Positions 1-7,196 are shown, numbered from the stretch's first letter. The stretch: 36,436 nucleotides of DNA from Deltaproteobacteria bacterium (GCA_016183125.1 JACPFG010000063.1:1-36436); one strand, 5' to 3'. Made by a program: numbers and translations. Notes: generated by a model not told the origin, from the letters alone.

Positions 1-1
1 C

Positions 2-190
2 ATGCGGGAACACGTGCTCGCAGTCTTGAGGCACCCTGATACAATGGAAACGAAGCCCGATGGGATCAAGGTTGCGCAGGGCAGCTTCGATAAACAGCAT
101 GTATTGCGCGTTGTTTTTAGACGAGATGGTGGCGGGATTAAAGTGATTACCTTTCATCCCGGTGATCGGGGGCGTTATGAAAAGAAATAA
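2..190 (+). CDS. DUF4258-like small protein, probable toxin partner (5' end cut by window)
   Basis: The frame is open from the window edge, so the N-terminus is probably missing and the ATG at position 2 is likely internal. The C-terminal half reads HVLRVVFRR..., then IKVITFHPGDRGRYEKK. This matches the ending typical of DUF4258-type small proteins (hydrophobic strand, 'kVvTfYPgr..RY'), which have a RelE/BrnT-like appearance. It overlaps the next gene (DUF2283) by 14 nt, so the two are translationally coupled. The DUF4258 + DUF2283 arrangement is a recurrent small gene pair thought to be toxin-antitoxin-like. That functional reading is inference; no catalytic residue can be named from this fragment. 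Confidence 0.6.
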   Translation: MREHVLAVLRHPDTMETKPDGIKVAQGSFDKQHVLRVVFRRDGGGIKVITFHPGDRGRYEKK

Positions 191-392
191 GGTGAAGATT
201 ACATATGATCGAGACGCGGATGTCCTGGCATTTAACGTGGGTGGAGGTAAACTCGACCACGCCGAGGAGATGTGGCCCTTTATTGTCCATTTTAGCAAGG
301 CAAAAAAACCCATTTATCTCGAGATCGTCGACGCGAGCAAAATGATTCCGCAGATCGTTGGCGCTGCGGTGCATACCAAGGCGGCGGCATAA
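177..392 (+). CDS. DUF2283 family protein, probable antitoxin partner
   Basis: A 71-residue protein from the ATG at 177; the track's upstream in-frame start at 162 is less likely. It begins MKRNKVKITYDRDADVLAF, the hallmark of DUF2283 (a basic start, then 'YD.eaDvLyi'), followed by an acidic/hydrophobic stretch and LEIVDASK, the family's usual strand-helix ending. The length is normal for the family. The start lies inside the 3' end of the preceding DUF4258-like gene, so the two are co-translated. DUF2283 proteins commonly accompany DUF4258 proteins and are presumed to neutralise or regulate them. The function is inferred from that pairing, not from sequence. Confidence 0.75.
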   Translation: MKRNKVKITYDRDADVLAFNVGGGKLDHAEEMWPFIVHFSKAKKPIYLEIVDASKMIPQIVGAAVHTKAAA

Positions 393-470
393 CTCCTCAC
401 CCCCGGCGCCACCACGCAGGACATCATCGCGTGGCTAAAAGGTCCCCTGAGGGAGGGGGATTTTAAGTGA

Positions 471-872
471 TTACGGTTTTCCGGGTGGCTGGAAGAGGCG
501 GAGGTCCGAGTGGGCGCGGATATCCTGAAAGATGCCGTCGGCGCTCCAAAGGGGGACTCGTTCCGAAATCGCGTGCATTGCGATGAGGCAATCCATTGTG
601 GTGATTGTCACTCCCTTCTGCCGCATGCGAAGATACAGTTTCGGCGCTTCGGTCCAGAGGCGGTTAGGGAGGGGGAGCACGGGAATCGGGGCGAGCAACT
701 GGGCAATCGCTTCCTGATGTTTACTGTTGAGAGCGCCCTGAAGCAATTCGGTCAGGATAAGCGGGTTAATGCTCGCGTCGTTGGACTCGATGAGCGAAAT
801 CAGCGCCTCGTTGATCGCGGGGACACCGCCCCGCCAGCCGGCGATCCAGATGCTCGAATCAATCAAGGGCAC
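471..872 (-). CDS. vapC: VapC-family PIN-domain ribonuclease toxin
   Basis: A 133-residue PIN-domain protein, full length for VapC. The first acidic residue is in the N-terminal MPLIDSSIWI. An early glutamate follows in LILTELLQG, and later acidic residues sit in TTMDCLIAMHA and LWSADGIFQDI, giving the usual Mg2+-binding set. VapC toxins cleave tRNA or rRNA at specific sites. It starts with GTG and overlaps the 3' end of vapB by 14 nt, so it should be translated only with its antitoxin. All key residues look present, so the toxin is probably active. Confidence 0.88.
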   Translation of the reverse strand: MPLIDSSIWIAGWRGGVPAINEALISLIESNDASINPLILTELLQGALNSKHQEAIAQLLAPIPVLPLPNRLWTEAPKLYLRMRQKGVTITTMDCLIAMHAISERVPLWSADGIFQDIRAHSDLRLFQPPGKP

Positions 873-1065
873 GGTTTTTTCTCATTCGGCGGACGTTAGG
901 ATTCCACGCGGGAAACCGGCCAAAACTCTTGATGAGTTTCACCCGCTTCCGTTGCAGGAGGAATTGCTCGAGCGCGCTGCGAATAGCCCCGCTGAGCGTT
1001 GCGGCCCCCGTCTCCCGCCGCACCTGCCGAATCAGAGTGTCCGCAATTTGGATCGAGGTCCGCAT
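859..1065 (-). CDS. vapB: VapB-type antitoxin
   Basis: A short basic protein of about 68 residues starting MRTSIQIADTLIRQVRRE. This is the beta-strand/helix pattern of VapB antitoxins of the DUF2191/ribbon-helix-helix kind, followed by a basic toxin-wrapping tail ending in RMRKNRALD. The track begins three codons earlier with a TTG; the ATG at 1065 is preferred because a strong sigma-70-like promoter lies immediately upstream (-10 at 1074-1079). With that promoter the mRNA would be almost leaderless. The gene overlaps vapC downstream. It should bind VapC and autoregulate the operon, as is usual for the family. Confidence 0.82.
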   Translation of the reverse strand: MRTSIQIADTLIRQVRRETGAATLSGAIRSALEQFLLQRKRVKLIKSFGRFPAWNPNVRRMRKNRALD

Positions 1066-1073
1066 GATATGCA

Positions 1074-1103
1074 ATAATAGATAAATTTGTAATATAATGT
1101 CAA
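1074..1103 (-). promoter_or_regulatory. sigma-70-like promoter of vapBC
   Basis: On the minus strand TTGACA (1103-1098) is followed after 18 nt by TATTAT (1079-1074), in a markedly AT-rich patch unlike the surroundings. The predicted transcription start falls within a few bases of the vapB ATG at 1065, implying a leaderless or very short-leader transcript. Confidence 0.6.
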
Positions 1104-1116
1104 GCGATACTTCATA

Positions 1117-2897
1117 TCACGCCGGGACGTTTTCCACGGCGCGGATGATGGCGGCGTCCACGCCGTATTTCTCAAGGAAGGCGCGGCGTTCGGTTTTCAT
1201 CTTCGCAACCCAGCCACGATATTGCTCCGCGCGGCCATTGGCCTCGAAAAACCGGCGGGGCTCCAGGATCTCCGCCGGGACCTTGGCAAGCAGGGCCTTA
1301 TTTTCCGTGGCGTTCACGTCCACGATCTCGTAGCCGAAGTCCGGGTCCCGTTTCCAGACGACGCGCCCGCCGAGTTCGCGCGCCCGCCGAGCAGGGCCTC
1401 CAGCATGGCTGACGAGTGGGCGATCTTCACCTTCAGCGCCTTCCCAGCCTCCACATCCCGCTGATCGCCCGCGATATAACCGGTATTCATCAGCCACATC
1501 GTGCAGTGTTTCATCGTGGCGGCCAGTTCGTTAAACCGTTTGGCCTGTAAGGCATGGCTGCGTGGAAAGAAGGGCTGCGTAAACGGCGAGCGGGTTTTTC
1601 CACGTTCCTTCCCGGCCGCGCCCGTCTTCGATGTCTCGCCGAGCATGAAATAACCCGCCGCTTGGGCGGGGGAGGTGAACCGGACAATCCCCGGCGTTGC
1701 GGCCTCCGGTCCCTCATCGCGATTGAGCGTCCCCATCGAGCCGATCGGCGGCAACTCTCTCGTTAAGTCCGCGGCGTCACGAATGGCCGAGAGCGGAATG
1801 ATTGATCGCCCGTTCTGCGTCCATACGACAAAGTCCCAGCCATCCCTCGGCGTCCCGCCCGCATCCACGATCTCTTCGAGTCGGACTTTACCAGCGGCAT
1901 ACGCCTCGACGTTCTCCTTTGACGCGCCAGTCAGGCAGAGCGTTTCTTTCCATTTAGCGACCTCGGCCGGCGTGAGCGTCGTCTTGCCAAAGTCATACGT
2001 CCCGTCGGAATTCACGAAGACATTCTCCACCCACGCGCTCGGATGGATCGTCCCGTCGTAGATCACCGGCTCGGTCTGCTCTGTGAGGCCGAACGTCTTG
2101 GCAAAGCAGCCGTTCTCGGTGACGGAATACCGCCCGCCCGGCCAGAGCGTAATCATATCGTCCTGGACCGGATGAGTGAGTTCCCCTTGTTTGCTAAACG
2201 TCGTCGTCGTCTTTCCCGTCCCCGAAAGTCCCATGATCGCCATCGTCTCGCGCTTCGCGCTGATCTGGACTACCTTCGCGCCGGCATGGAGGACGAGGCC
2301 ATTGCGCTGATAGAGATAATCGCAGAGCATCCGCAGGACGCCTTTTTTACTCTCGCCAAAATAATCGGGACCGAGAATGTAGGTCGTCCAATTTTGGAGA
2401 TCGACGAGGATTGCCTGCCGCCCCGGCATCCCCTCGGCAGGGCAATCGGGTGTGAAAATAATCCGGAATGTCGGTGCAAACGGCTTGGCAAGCTGCTCTT
2501 TCGATTCGACCGCTGCGCGGGGAAAGCTCAAGACCTGCTGCATCCCGGCGATGTTCGCCCCCTCGCATGAATAGATCCACTCGACGCCGACCGCCTCCTT
2601 GCCAAGCCCGTAGTAGCCCTCTATGGCGACTGCCTCGCCCTGGGCCTCGAGGTATTTTTTCTGGATTGCGATCAACGCCGCCGCCTTGGCCGGGTCCATC
2701 ACCTTGCCGGAGTAGCTGCCGGCCTCGGATTCCGGGGCGAGGCAATAGGTGTACTGGGCCATCCGCGCCTTGTTCCGCGAGATCTTGTTGAGATTGCCAT
2801 ATTTCGTTTCCATCACCGCCGGCGTGTGTTTCAGCGCCAGCGCGCGGAGTTCCTTCTGCGAGGGGTTGCGAATCATTCGAAGGTTGGAGGTTTTCAT
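1117..2897 (-). pseudogene. pckA: phosphoenolpyruvate carboxykinase (ATP), interrupted by one frameshift
   Basis: The enzyme converts oxaloacetate + ATP to phosphoenolpyruvate + CO2 + ADP (gluconeogenesis). The real start is the ATG at 2897, with GGAAAGGA upstream; the track start at 3020 adds an unrelated 41-residue extension. The P-loop GLSGTGKTTTT lies near residue 221, followed by PVQDDMITLWPGG and ENGCFAKT, which correspond to the kinase-1a, kinase-2 and PEPCK-specific regions. The main frame runs to ...SSAMLEALLGG and then becomes nonsense. The correct C-terminus (RARELGGRVVWKRDPDFGYE...) continues in another frame down to 1117. A single-base indel in the GC-rich stretch around 1380-1395 explains this. 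Reconstructed length is ~593 residues, longer than the ~530-540 of well-known enzymes. It could be a real pseudogene or a sequencing error. Confidence 0.85.
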
Positions 2898-2944
2898 CGT
2901 AATTGTCCTTTCCACGGCGAGGAAATAGCATTCCAAACACCAGG

Positions 2945-2968
2945 CGCAATGATTAAAAAAATCTTGCG
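2945..2968. promoter_or_regulatory. imperfect inverted repeat between pckA and the thiolase gene
   Basis: CGCAATGATT, a run of A, then AATCTTGCG form a near-palindrome with one bulged base around an A-rich centre. It sits in the short intergenic space between divergent pckA and the thiolase operon, so it could be an operator or simply chance. No known regulator motif is recognised. Confidence 0.3.
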
Positions 2969-3000
2969 CGAAGCAGGTCCCTCGGCTACAGCACGCCCCA

Positions 3001-4206
3001 AGGGGACGGAAAGTCGGCATCGTTGGCGCGGCGATTACGCCGTGTAAGAGCCACTGGGTGGAGCGGACGTACTACGGCCTCTCCCAGATGGCCGTGCGCG
3101 ATTGCCTGCGCGATGCGGCGATAGGAATCAAGGACGTGGATGCCGTCGTCTACGGGATCTATAACGACATCTTCGAGATGGCCGCCATCCCGGAACACCC
3201 GCTCCAAGGGATCATCGGGATGACGAACAAGCCCGGCATTCGCGTCACAAACGGCGGCGCAACAGGTGCTTATGCCATGCACTGCGCGTATGCGTGGGTG
3301 GCGAGCGGCCTCTACGACACGGTGATGGTCTTGGGCGTCGAGCGGGCAACCGACTGCTTCGACTTCGAGTCGATGACCGAGACACCGGAAGTGATCAAGA
3401 CGATCGGTTGGTCGGGCGATACCTTCTTCGAGCGGGAGCTCGGCTGGACGGCGTCGGACAGCTATGCCGAGGTGGTCCTCGCCTACATGGACGATCATCC
3501 GGAGGATCTCAAACCCGAAATATCCGCCAAGATCAGCGAGATTCTCTGCCAACAGGCGAAGCACAATCCGTTCGCCCAGCGCCGCGACGAGGTGGTCACC
3601 GCCGAGATGGCGATGAACTCCCGGTACGTTGTCTATCCCTTTAAACTCCTCGAGATGTGCGTCTATTCGGAAGGTGCCGGGGCACTGATCTTTGCCTCGG
3701 AGGAGAAGGCCAAGGCCATTGCGCGGAACAACGGCAAGGCCCCCATCTGGATCGCGGGTGTGGGTGCCAGCAATGAGCATAGCGTCGCCGGGCCGGATTA
3801 CACGCGCCACAAGTATATGGGACGGATCTGGTCGGATCATATCGCGGCTGAGAAGGCCTACGCAATGGCCGGGATCACAAAGCCGGTGCAAGAGATCCAG
3901 GTCGTGGAGCTGCACGACGCGTTTATCAAGCAATTACAGATCACGATGGGGGAGATGGGATTCGTCCCGATCGGGCGGACCGATGCCCTCGTGGAAGAGG
4001 GGATCATGACGCCGGGCGGGAAGGTGCTCGTGAATCCATCGGGGGGACTCACGTTCGGCGGACATTTTGTTGGCGGGTCGAACATCTTTTCGACCTGGAG
4101 CGCGCGGCGCGAGATGCTCGAGCGTGGATTTGCGCGCGGGTTGATCCACGGGACCGGCTCAACGGTATCCCAGTACGGCGTGGTGTTTGTTTTGGAGCGG
4201 AGCTAA
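3001..4206 (+). CDS. thiolase-fold protein (SCPx/SCP2-thiolase-like) lacking the catalytic cysteines
   Basis: A protein of about 400 residues. The track begins at GTG 3058, but the in-frame sequence upstream (RKVGIVGAAITP) is the standard first strand of SCP2-type thiolases, so the true start lies near 3001. No ATG, GTG or TTG exists in frame between the stop at 2950 and 3058. The fold is clear from VMVLGVE, VELHDAF and NPSGGLTFGGHFVGG. The nucleophile motif that reads NCATG in SCPx is GGATG here (Gly for Cys, about residue 67 counted from 3058), and the second cysteine of HDCF is also absent (HDAF). It is followed after 2 nt by a DUF35-SCP2 gene, the usual partner of such proteins. It may be an aldolase-type or other non-canonical thiolase acting on an acyl-CoA rather than a true thiolase. 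Confidence 0.85.
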   Translation, partial: RGRKVGIVGAAITPCKSHWVERTYYGLSQMAVRDCLRDAAIGIKDVDAVVYGIYNDIFEMAAIPEHPLQGIIGMTNKPGIRVTNGGATGAYAMHCAYAWVASGLYDTVMVLGVERATDCFDFESMTETPEVIKTIGWSGDTFFERELGWTASDSYAEVVLAYMDDHPEDLKPEISAKISEILCQQAKHNPFAQRRDEVVTAEMAMNSRYVVYPFKLLEMCVYSEGAGALIFASEEKAKAIARNNGKAPIWIAGVGASNEHSVAGPDYTRHKYMGRIWSDHIAAEKAYAMAGITKPVQEIQVVELHDAFIKQLQITMGEMGFVPIGRTDALVEEGIMTPGGKVLVNPSGGLTFGGHFVGGSNIFSTWSARREMLERGFARGLIHGTGSTVSQYGVVFVLERS

Positions 4207-4208
4207 CT

Positions 4209-5207
4209 ATGGCAGGGGAGAAGGTTCAAAAAGTGATTCCGGAGCATATGATTCCGCCGGTGGCCTCGGAGATCGTCGAGCGGGGGGGCGAGCGCTACCT
4301 CCAATCGAACGAGGCGATGTTTACATTTTACAAGCGGACGAAGGGGGAGTTCTCGAAATATTTTCTGGGCCTGCGCGATGAGATGAAAATCTGGGGTGTG
4401 CGCTGCCCCAAATGCGGGATCGTCCGCGTCCCGCCGTTTCAGCTCATGTGCCCCGATTGCGACTTTTGCGACCTCAAATGGGTGGAGATGCCGCACACCG
4501 GCGTGATGAACTCCACGCCGCCGATCACGTATTTTGCCCACTCGCTCTTTCAGTCGTGGGTCCCGTTCGGGCGGGGTCGGGTCGTCCTGGAGGGCGCCGG
4601 CACCGCGCTCCCGGTACATGTCTTTACGACGAAGGGCGTGCTCACCCCGTTTATCTTCAAGAAAGGGACGCCGGTGAAGGTGGTGTTCCGCACCGAACGG
4701 TTCGGCAAACCGACCGACATTTTCGCCGTGCCGCTCGCCGAGTTGAGCGAGGCGCAAAAAAAGAAATCACCATTGATGGAAACCGACCTCGATTTTTCCG
4801 CTCCGGTCGAGCCGAAGGTTGGCGCGGCGACAGGAGCGGCAAAAGCGAGCTATGCAAAGGCGCTCGATCTGCTGAAGGAACTGGCGGTCGGCGTGACAAA
4901 GAGCCCCCGCGCGCAGCACAACCTCGCCGGTTGGACCCGCCGGATTGCCGTTCGGACAAGCAGCGGCGATTTCGGCCTTGTCATAGCCGAGGGCCGGCTG
5001 TCCGTAACGGATAAGACGCCGACCGGCACACCGGACCTCGTCATGGTCGCCGACGATCCGCAACTCTTCGTGGACTGGCTCACGTTCAAAGAGGCCCTCA
5101 CCAACGCCATCATCGCCGGCAAACTTTGGATCAGCCTGAACCGCGAATTCACCACCATCTTCAAACTCGACCGCCTCCCCCGCTCCGTCGCACGGGATCG
5201 GGGATAG
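4209..5207 (+). CDS. DUF35 zinc-ribbon/OB-fold protein fused to an SCP2 sterol-carrier domain
   Basis: A 332-residue protein. A zinc ribbon is visible as C66-x2-C69 and C81-x2-C84 (CPKCG... and ...CPDC), followed by an OB-fold segment (about residues 90-180) with the hydrophobic strands of DUF35. From about residue 215 to the end it has an SCP2-like sterol/acyl-carrier domain (GDFGLVIAEGRLSV..., then PDLVMVADDPQLFVDWLTF). DUF35 proteins bind thiolase-fold partners and hold the CoA substrate; SCP2 domains bind lipids or acyl-CoAs. With the preceding thiolase-fold gene 2 nt upstream, this is almost certainly one heteromeric enzyme. The fusion suggests a hydrophobic acyl-CoA or sterol-like substrate (inference). 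An 18-codon near-copy of its 3' end occurs at 6003-6059. Confidence 0.88.
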   Translation: MAGEKVQKVIPEHMIPPVASEIVERGGERYLQSNEAMFTFYKRTKGEFSKYFLGLRDEMKIWGVRCPKCGIVRVPPFQLMCPDCDFCDLKWVEMPHTGVMNSTPPITYFAHSLFQSWVPFGRGRVVLEGAGTALPVHVFTTKGVLTPFIFKKGTPVKVVFRTERFGKPTDIFAVPLAELSEAQKKKSPLMETDLDFSAPVEPKVGAATGAAKASYAKALDLLKELAVGVTKSPRAQHNLAGWTRRIAVRTSSGDFGLVIAEGRLSVTDKTPTGTPDLVMVADDPQLFVDWLTFKEALTNAIIAGKLWISLNREFTTIFKLDRLPRSVARDRG

Positions 5208-5266
5208 TGCCCGCTGTTTCTTTTCAGTTGTTTGCCAACGCTTTTCTATGGTAGAAAATACGCGGT

Positions 5267-5677
5267 ATGGTTGGTGGAGCGCTGAAAAAGGCGACACAGC
5301 AATGGATCCGTCATAGCGAAGCGGATTTCGGTACCGCACAGTTTTTATTGCGGGCACGGAAATATCTGTATGTCGGGTTCATGTGTCAGCAGGCCGTGGA
5401 AAAACTGCTGAAGGCGGTCATTTGTCAGGAAATGGACGTGACACCGCCGCGCACGCATAACCTGATTGCATTGGGCGATTTGATTGATGCGCGCATGAAC
5501 GACCACCAACGGGGCATCATGACGGCGTTAACCGAGTATTACCTGAATAATCGGTATCCGGAGGTGAAGGTCGCGCTTGCCAGACGATTGACGGGCCCGG
5601 TGGCGCGCCAGGTCCTGCAGGGCACGGAGGCAATCATCCAATGGCTGCGCGAGCAATACCGGATACCGAGCAGGTGA
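5267..5677 (+). CDS. HEPN domain protein of a HEPN/MNT toxin-antitoxin pair
   Basis: A 136-residue all-helical protein. It contains the classic HEPN (PF05168-like) features: an early helix with SEADFGTAQFLLRARKY, CQQAVEKLLKAVICQE, the PRTHNLIALGDL turn, and YYLNNRYPE near the C-terminus. HEPN proteins of this class pair with minimal nucleotidyltransferases; the HEPN member is usually an RNase or target and the MNT its antitoxin. The next gene starts inside its 3' end (37-nt overlap), supporting the pairing. It begins 59 nt after the DUF35-SCP2 stop and interrupts an acyl-CoA operon. The canonical RX4-6H motif of the HepT branch is not obvious, so RNase activity is not assured. Confidence 0.85.
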   Translation: MVGGALKKATQQWIRHSEADFGTAQFLLRARKYLYVGFMCQQAVEKLLKAVICQEMDVTPPRTHNLIALGDLIDARMNDHQRGIMTALTEYYLNNRYPEVKVALARRLTGPVARQVLQGTEAIIQWLREQYRIPSR

Positions 5678-6003
5678 TCCGCACATTTGTGCGGCGCCTC
5701 AATCGCGTCTTCCCACTGGAGGCGGTGTTCCTTTACGGGAGCCACGCGCGAGGGTGGCAGGATGCATGGAGCGACATCGACCTGGCGGTTGTGTCCAGGC
5801 GCTTTGACCGGGCTTCCCGTGCAACGTGGGAAGCGGTTCGTCGTATTGCTCACGCGATCTCGCCCATATTGGATGCCCGTCCCTTCGGTGCCCGGGAATT
5901 TGCGCGTTACGAGCGCGGCGATTTTGTCCACGAGATTCACCGGACCGGCAAACAGATCTACCGTAACGGTCGTTTTGCGGTCGCTGGGGCGCGCGGATAT
6001 TGA
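5641..6003 (+). CDS. MNT-family minimal nucleotidyltransferase
   Basis: A 120-residue nucleotidyltransferase-fold protein. The motif FLYGSHARGWQDAWSDIDLAV is GSxARG followed by the DxD metal-binding pair, and an additional aspartate in ILDARPF fits the third catalytic position. In characterised HEPN/MNT systems the MNT transfers AMP to the HEPN toxin to neutralise it. Here it overlaps the HEPN gene by 37 nt. Its stop (6001-6003) abuts directly on a relic of an SCP2-domain gene, indicating that the module was inserted into, or recombined with, the neighbouring operon. The start is the ATG at 5641. Confidence 0.87.
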   Translation: MAARAIPDTEQVIRTFVRRLNRVFPLEAVFLYGSHARGWQDAWSDIDLAVVSRRFDRASRATWEAVRRIAHAISPILDARPFGAREFARYERGDFVHEIHRTGKQIYRNGRFAVAGARGY

Positions 6004-6059
6004 CCACGATCTTCGTGCTCGACCGGCTGCCTCGTTCTGTTGCGCGTGATCGGAAGTAG
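6003..6059 (+). pseudogene. 18-codon relic of the 3' end of a second DUF35-SCP2-type gene
   Basis: In frame this reads TTIFVLDRLPRSVARDRK and then TAG. The intact DUF35-SCP2 gene ends TTIFKLDRLPRSVARDRG and then TAG. That is 16 of 18 residues identical, but by my count only 43 of 57 bases; nine of the differences are silent third-position changes. This pattern means a diverged paralogue that had been under selection, not a fresh duplication. The remainder of that paralogue is missing and the MNT gene lies in its place. The hydrolase start codon follows 10 nt downstream of the relic's stop, an operon-like spacing. Confidence 0.85.
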
Positions 6060-6069
6060 GGGTAAACAT

Positions 6070-6864
6070 ATGCCAAAGGTTCAGACAACGACGGGGATCA
6101 ACATCTACTATGAGCAGGAGGGCGCGGGGAAGGACGTGATCTGCATTGCGGGCCTGTCGGCGGACCATACAACATGGTCTCCGGTCCTTCCCCAACTGGC
6201 CTCGTAGTGCCGCATGTTGATTTTTGATAACCGAGGCGTAGGCCAGACAGAGGCCCCTCCAACACCCAATACGATTCGGGTGATGGCCGATGACACCATC
6301 GCTCTTATGGATGCCTTGGACATTGAGCGGACCACTCTCGTAGGGCATTCAATGGGCGGAGCCATTGCGCTGCAGATGTCTCTGATTGCACCCGATCGGA
6401 TATCGCAAACGGTCATTTGCGCGTCCGCCGCCAGGCTACCGTATCCATCCGTCGCCGTCATAAAGGTTGCCGTAAAATATCGAGAGATGGACCTCGATCC
6501 AACACTCATTTTCGAGACGACCTTTCCGTGGATTTACGGCGAGGCATTTTTACGAGACGAAGCCAGGGTGAGAACTCAGATGGATCAATTACTACAAAAC
6601 CCATATCCACAGTCGCTCGACCATTTTCGCGGGCAAGTGGCTGCATGCGAGTCGTTCGATTTGGAGCGAGCGATCAGCGAAGTCAGAACGGATACGCTCG
6701 TGGTTGCAGGCAATGAAGATGTCCTTACGCCGCTTCGATGCTCGGAATATCTCCATCAGAACATTGCTGGTTCCCGGTTGGTCGTGATGAACAACTGCGG
6801 ACATATGATCCAACACGAACAGCCTTCAAAACTGGCCGAGACCATTCTCACCTTTCTCCACTAA
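6070..6864 (+). pseudogene. alpha/beta hydrolase with an in-frame amber codon at codon 46
   Basis: The ATG at 6070 opens MPKVQTTTGINIYYEQEG, the normal start of an alpha/beta hydrolase. The frame continues to ...PVLPQLAS, then TAG (6205-6207), then CRMLIFDNRGVGQTE in the same frame. The track shows only the part from the internal ATG at 6214. Downstream it is intact: nucleophile elbow GHSMGG, acid in VVAGNEDVLTP, and histidine in NCGHMIQHEQP. Family members usually read Q-Y-R before the FDNRG motif, so a CAG to TAG change is the simplest explanation. Restored length is 264 residues. It follows the acyl-CoA genes and may be a thioesterase or hydrolase of that pathway (inference). Without suppression, the reinitiated product would lack the oxyanion-hole region. 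Confidence 0.82.
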
Positions 6865-6867
6865 AGA

Positions 6868-6880
6868 GGGGGGGGGGGGG
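6868..6880 (+). repeat. G13 homopolymer after the hydrolase gene
   Basis: Thirteen consecutive G residues lie 3 nt past the hydrolase stop. It is the longest homopolymer noticed in the window. It may be a slippage-prone tract, or its length may be misassembled. Confidence 0.9.
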
Positions 6881-6910
6881 CAGCTAAAACTTCTTGTGTT
6901 TACCATCATG

Positions 6911-6936
6911 AGTGCTGTATGCTGTAATACAGCACT
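6911..6936 (+). promoter_or_regulatory. perfect 10-bp inverted repeat, probable antitoxin operator
   Basis: AGTGCTGTAT, a 6-nt spacer, then ATACAGCACT form a perfect dyad ending 13 nt before the antitoxin ATG at 6950. Its position over the expected promoter fits autoregulation by a ribbon-helix-helix antitoxin. The centre GCTGTA repeats the arm sequence partly. Confidence 0.65.
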
Positions 6937-6949
6937 ATGGAGGACGGAA

Positions 6950-7192
6950 ATGGCCCATCGCACCCAGTTGTATCTCGACGACAGCCAGTATCAATTCGTG
7001 AAGGACCTGGCGCGGGCGGAGCGGAAATCGATCGCCCAGCTCTTCCGCGAATGGATTGAAGAGCGCCGGCATTTGCGCGCACAAAAACGCTACGAGAAGG
7101 ACCCATTTTGGCAAATGCGCGGCATTGGAGCAAGCGGACGATCGGATATTGCCAAGCATTTTGACGATTACCTCTACGGGGACAAACGATAA
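6950..7192 (+). CDS. ribbon-helix-helix antitoxin (VapB/CopG-like)
   Basis: An 80-residue protein beginning MAHRTQLYLDDSQYQFVKDLARAE. The strand (RTQLYLD) and two helices are the ribbon-helix-helix DNA-binding pattern of CopG/VapB antitoxins. The tail (KRYEKDPFWQMRGIG) resembles toxin-binding extensions. The ATG at 6950 is chosen over the track's 6896 because GGAGG lies upstream of it and a perfect inverted repeat precedes it. The PIN toxin that should follow is truncated (next entry), so the antitoxin may be an orphan or may protect against a related toxin. Confidence 0.8.
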   Translation: MAHRTQLYLDDSQYQFVKDLARAERKSIAQLFREWIEERRHLRAQKRYEKDPFWQMRGIGASGRSDIAKHFDDYLYGDKR

Positions 7193-7196
7193 CCGT

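Noticed and set aside
393-436. Coding-like stretch (TPGATTQDIIAWL) after the DUF2283 stop
   Set aside because: Too short to support as a gene remnant; no intact relative is present in the window.
437-470. GGTCCCCTGAGGGAGGGGGA element compared with the 28-bp repeat flanking HigBA
   Set aside because: It shares only a loose AAAGGT...GAGGGG pattern. The similarity is too weak to call the same repeat, though it also lies at the edge of small-module genes.
2347-2949. 200-aa minus-strand ORF overlapping pckA in another frame
   Set aside because: It is a frame shadow of pckA; the P-loop and PEPCK motifs are in the other frame.
2986-3933. 315-aa minus-strand ORF opposite the thiolase gene
   Set aside because: It is a GC-rich shadow: the plus strand carries clear thiolase homology and the minus translation is arginine/histidine-rich without recognisable motifs.
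5208-5266. Possible promoter for the HEPN/MNT pair (TTGCCA ... AAAATA, 17-nt spacing)
   Set aside because: The -10 match is poor and the gap is short; not enough to list as a feature.
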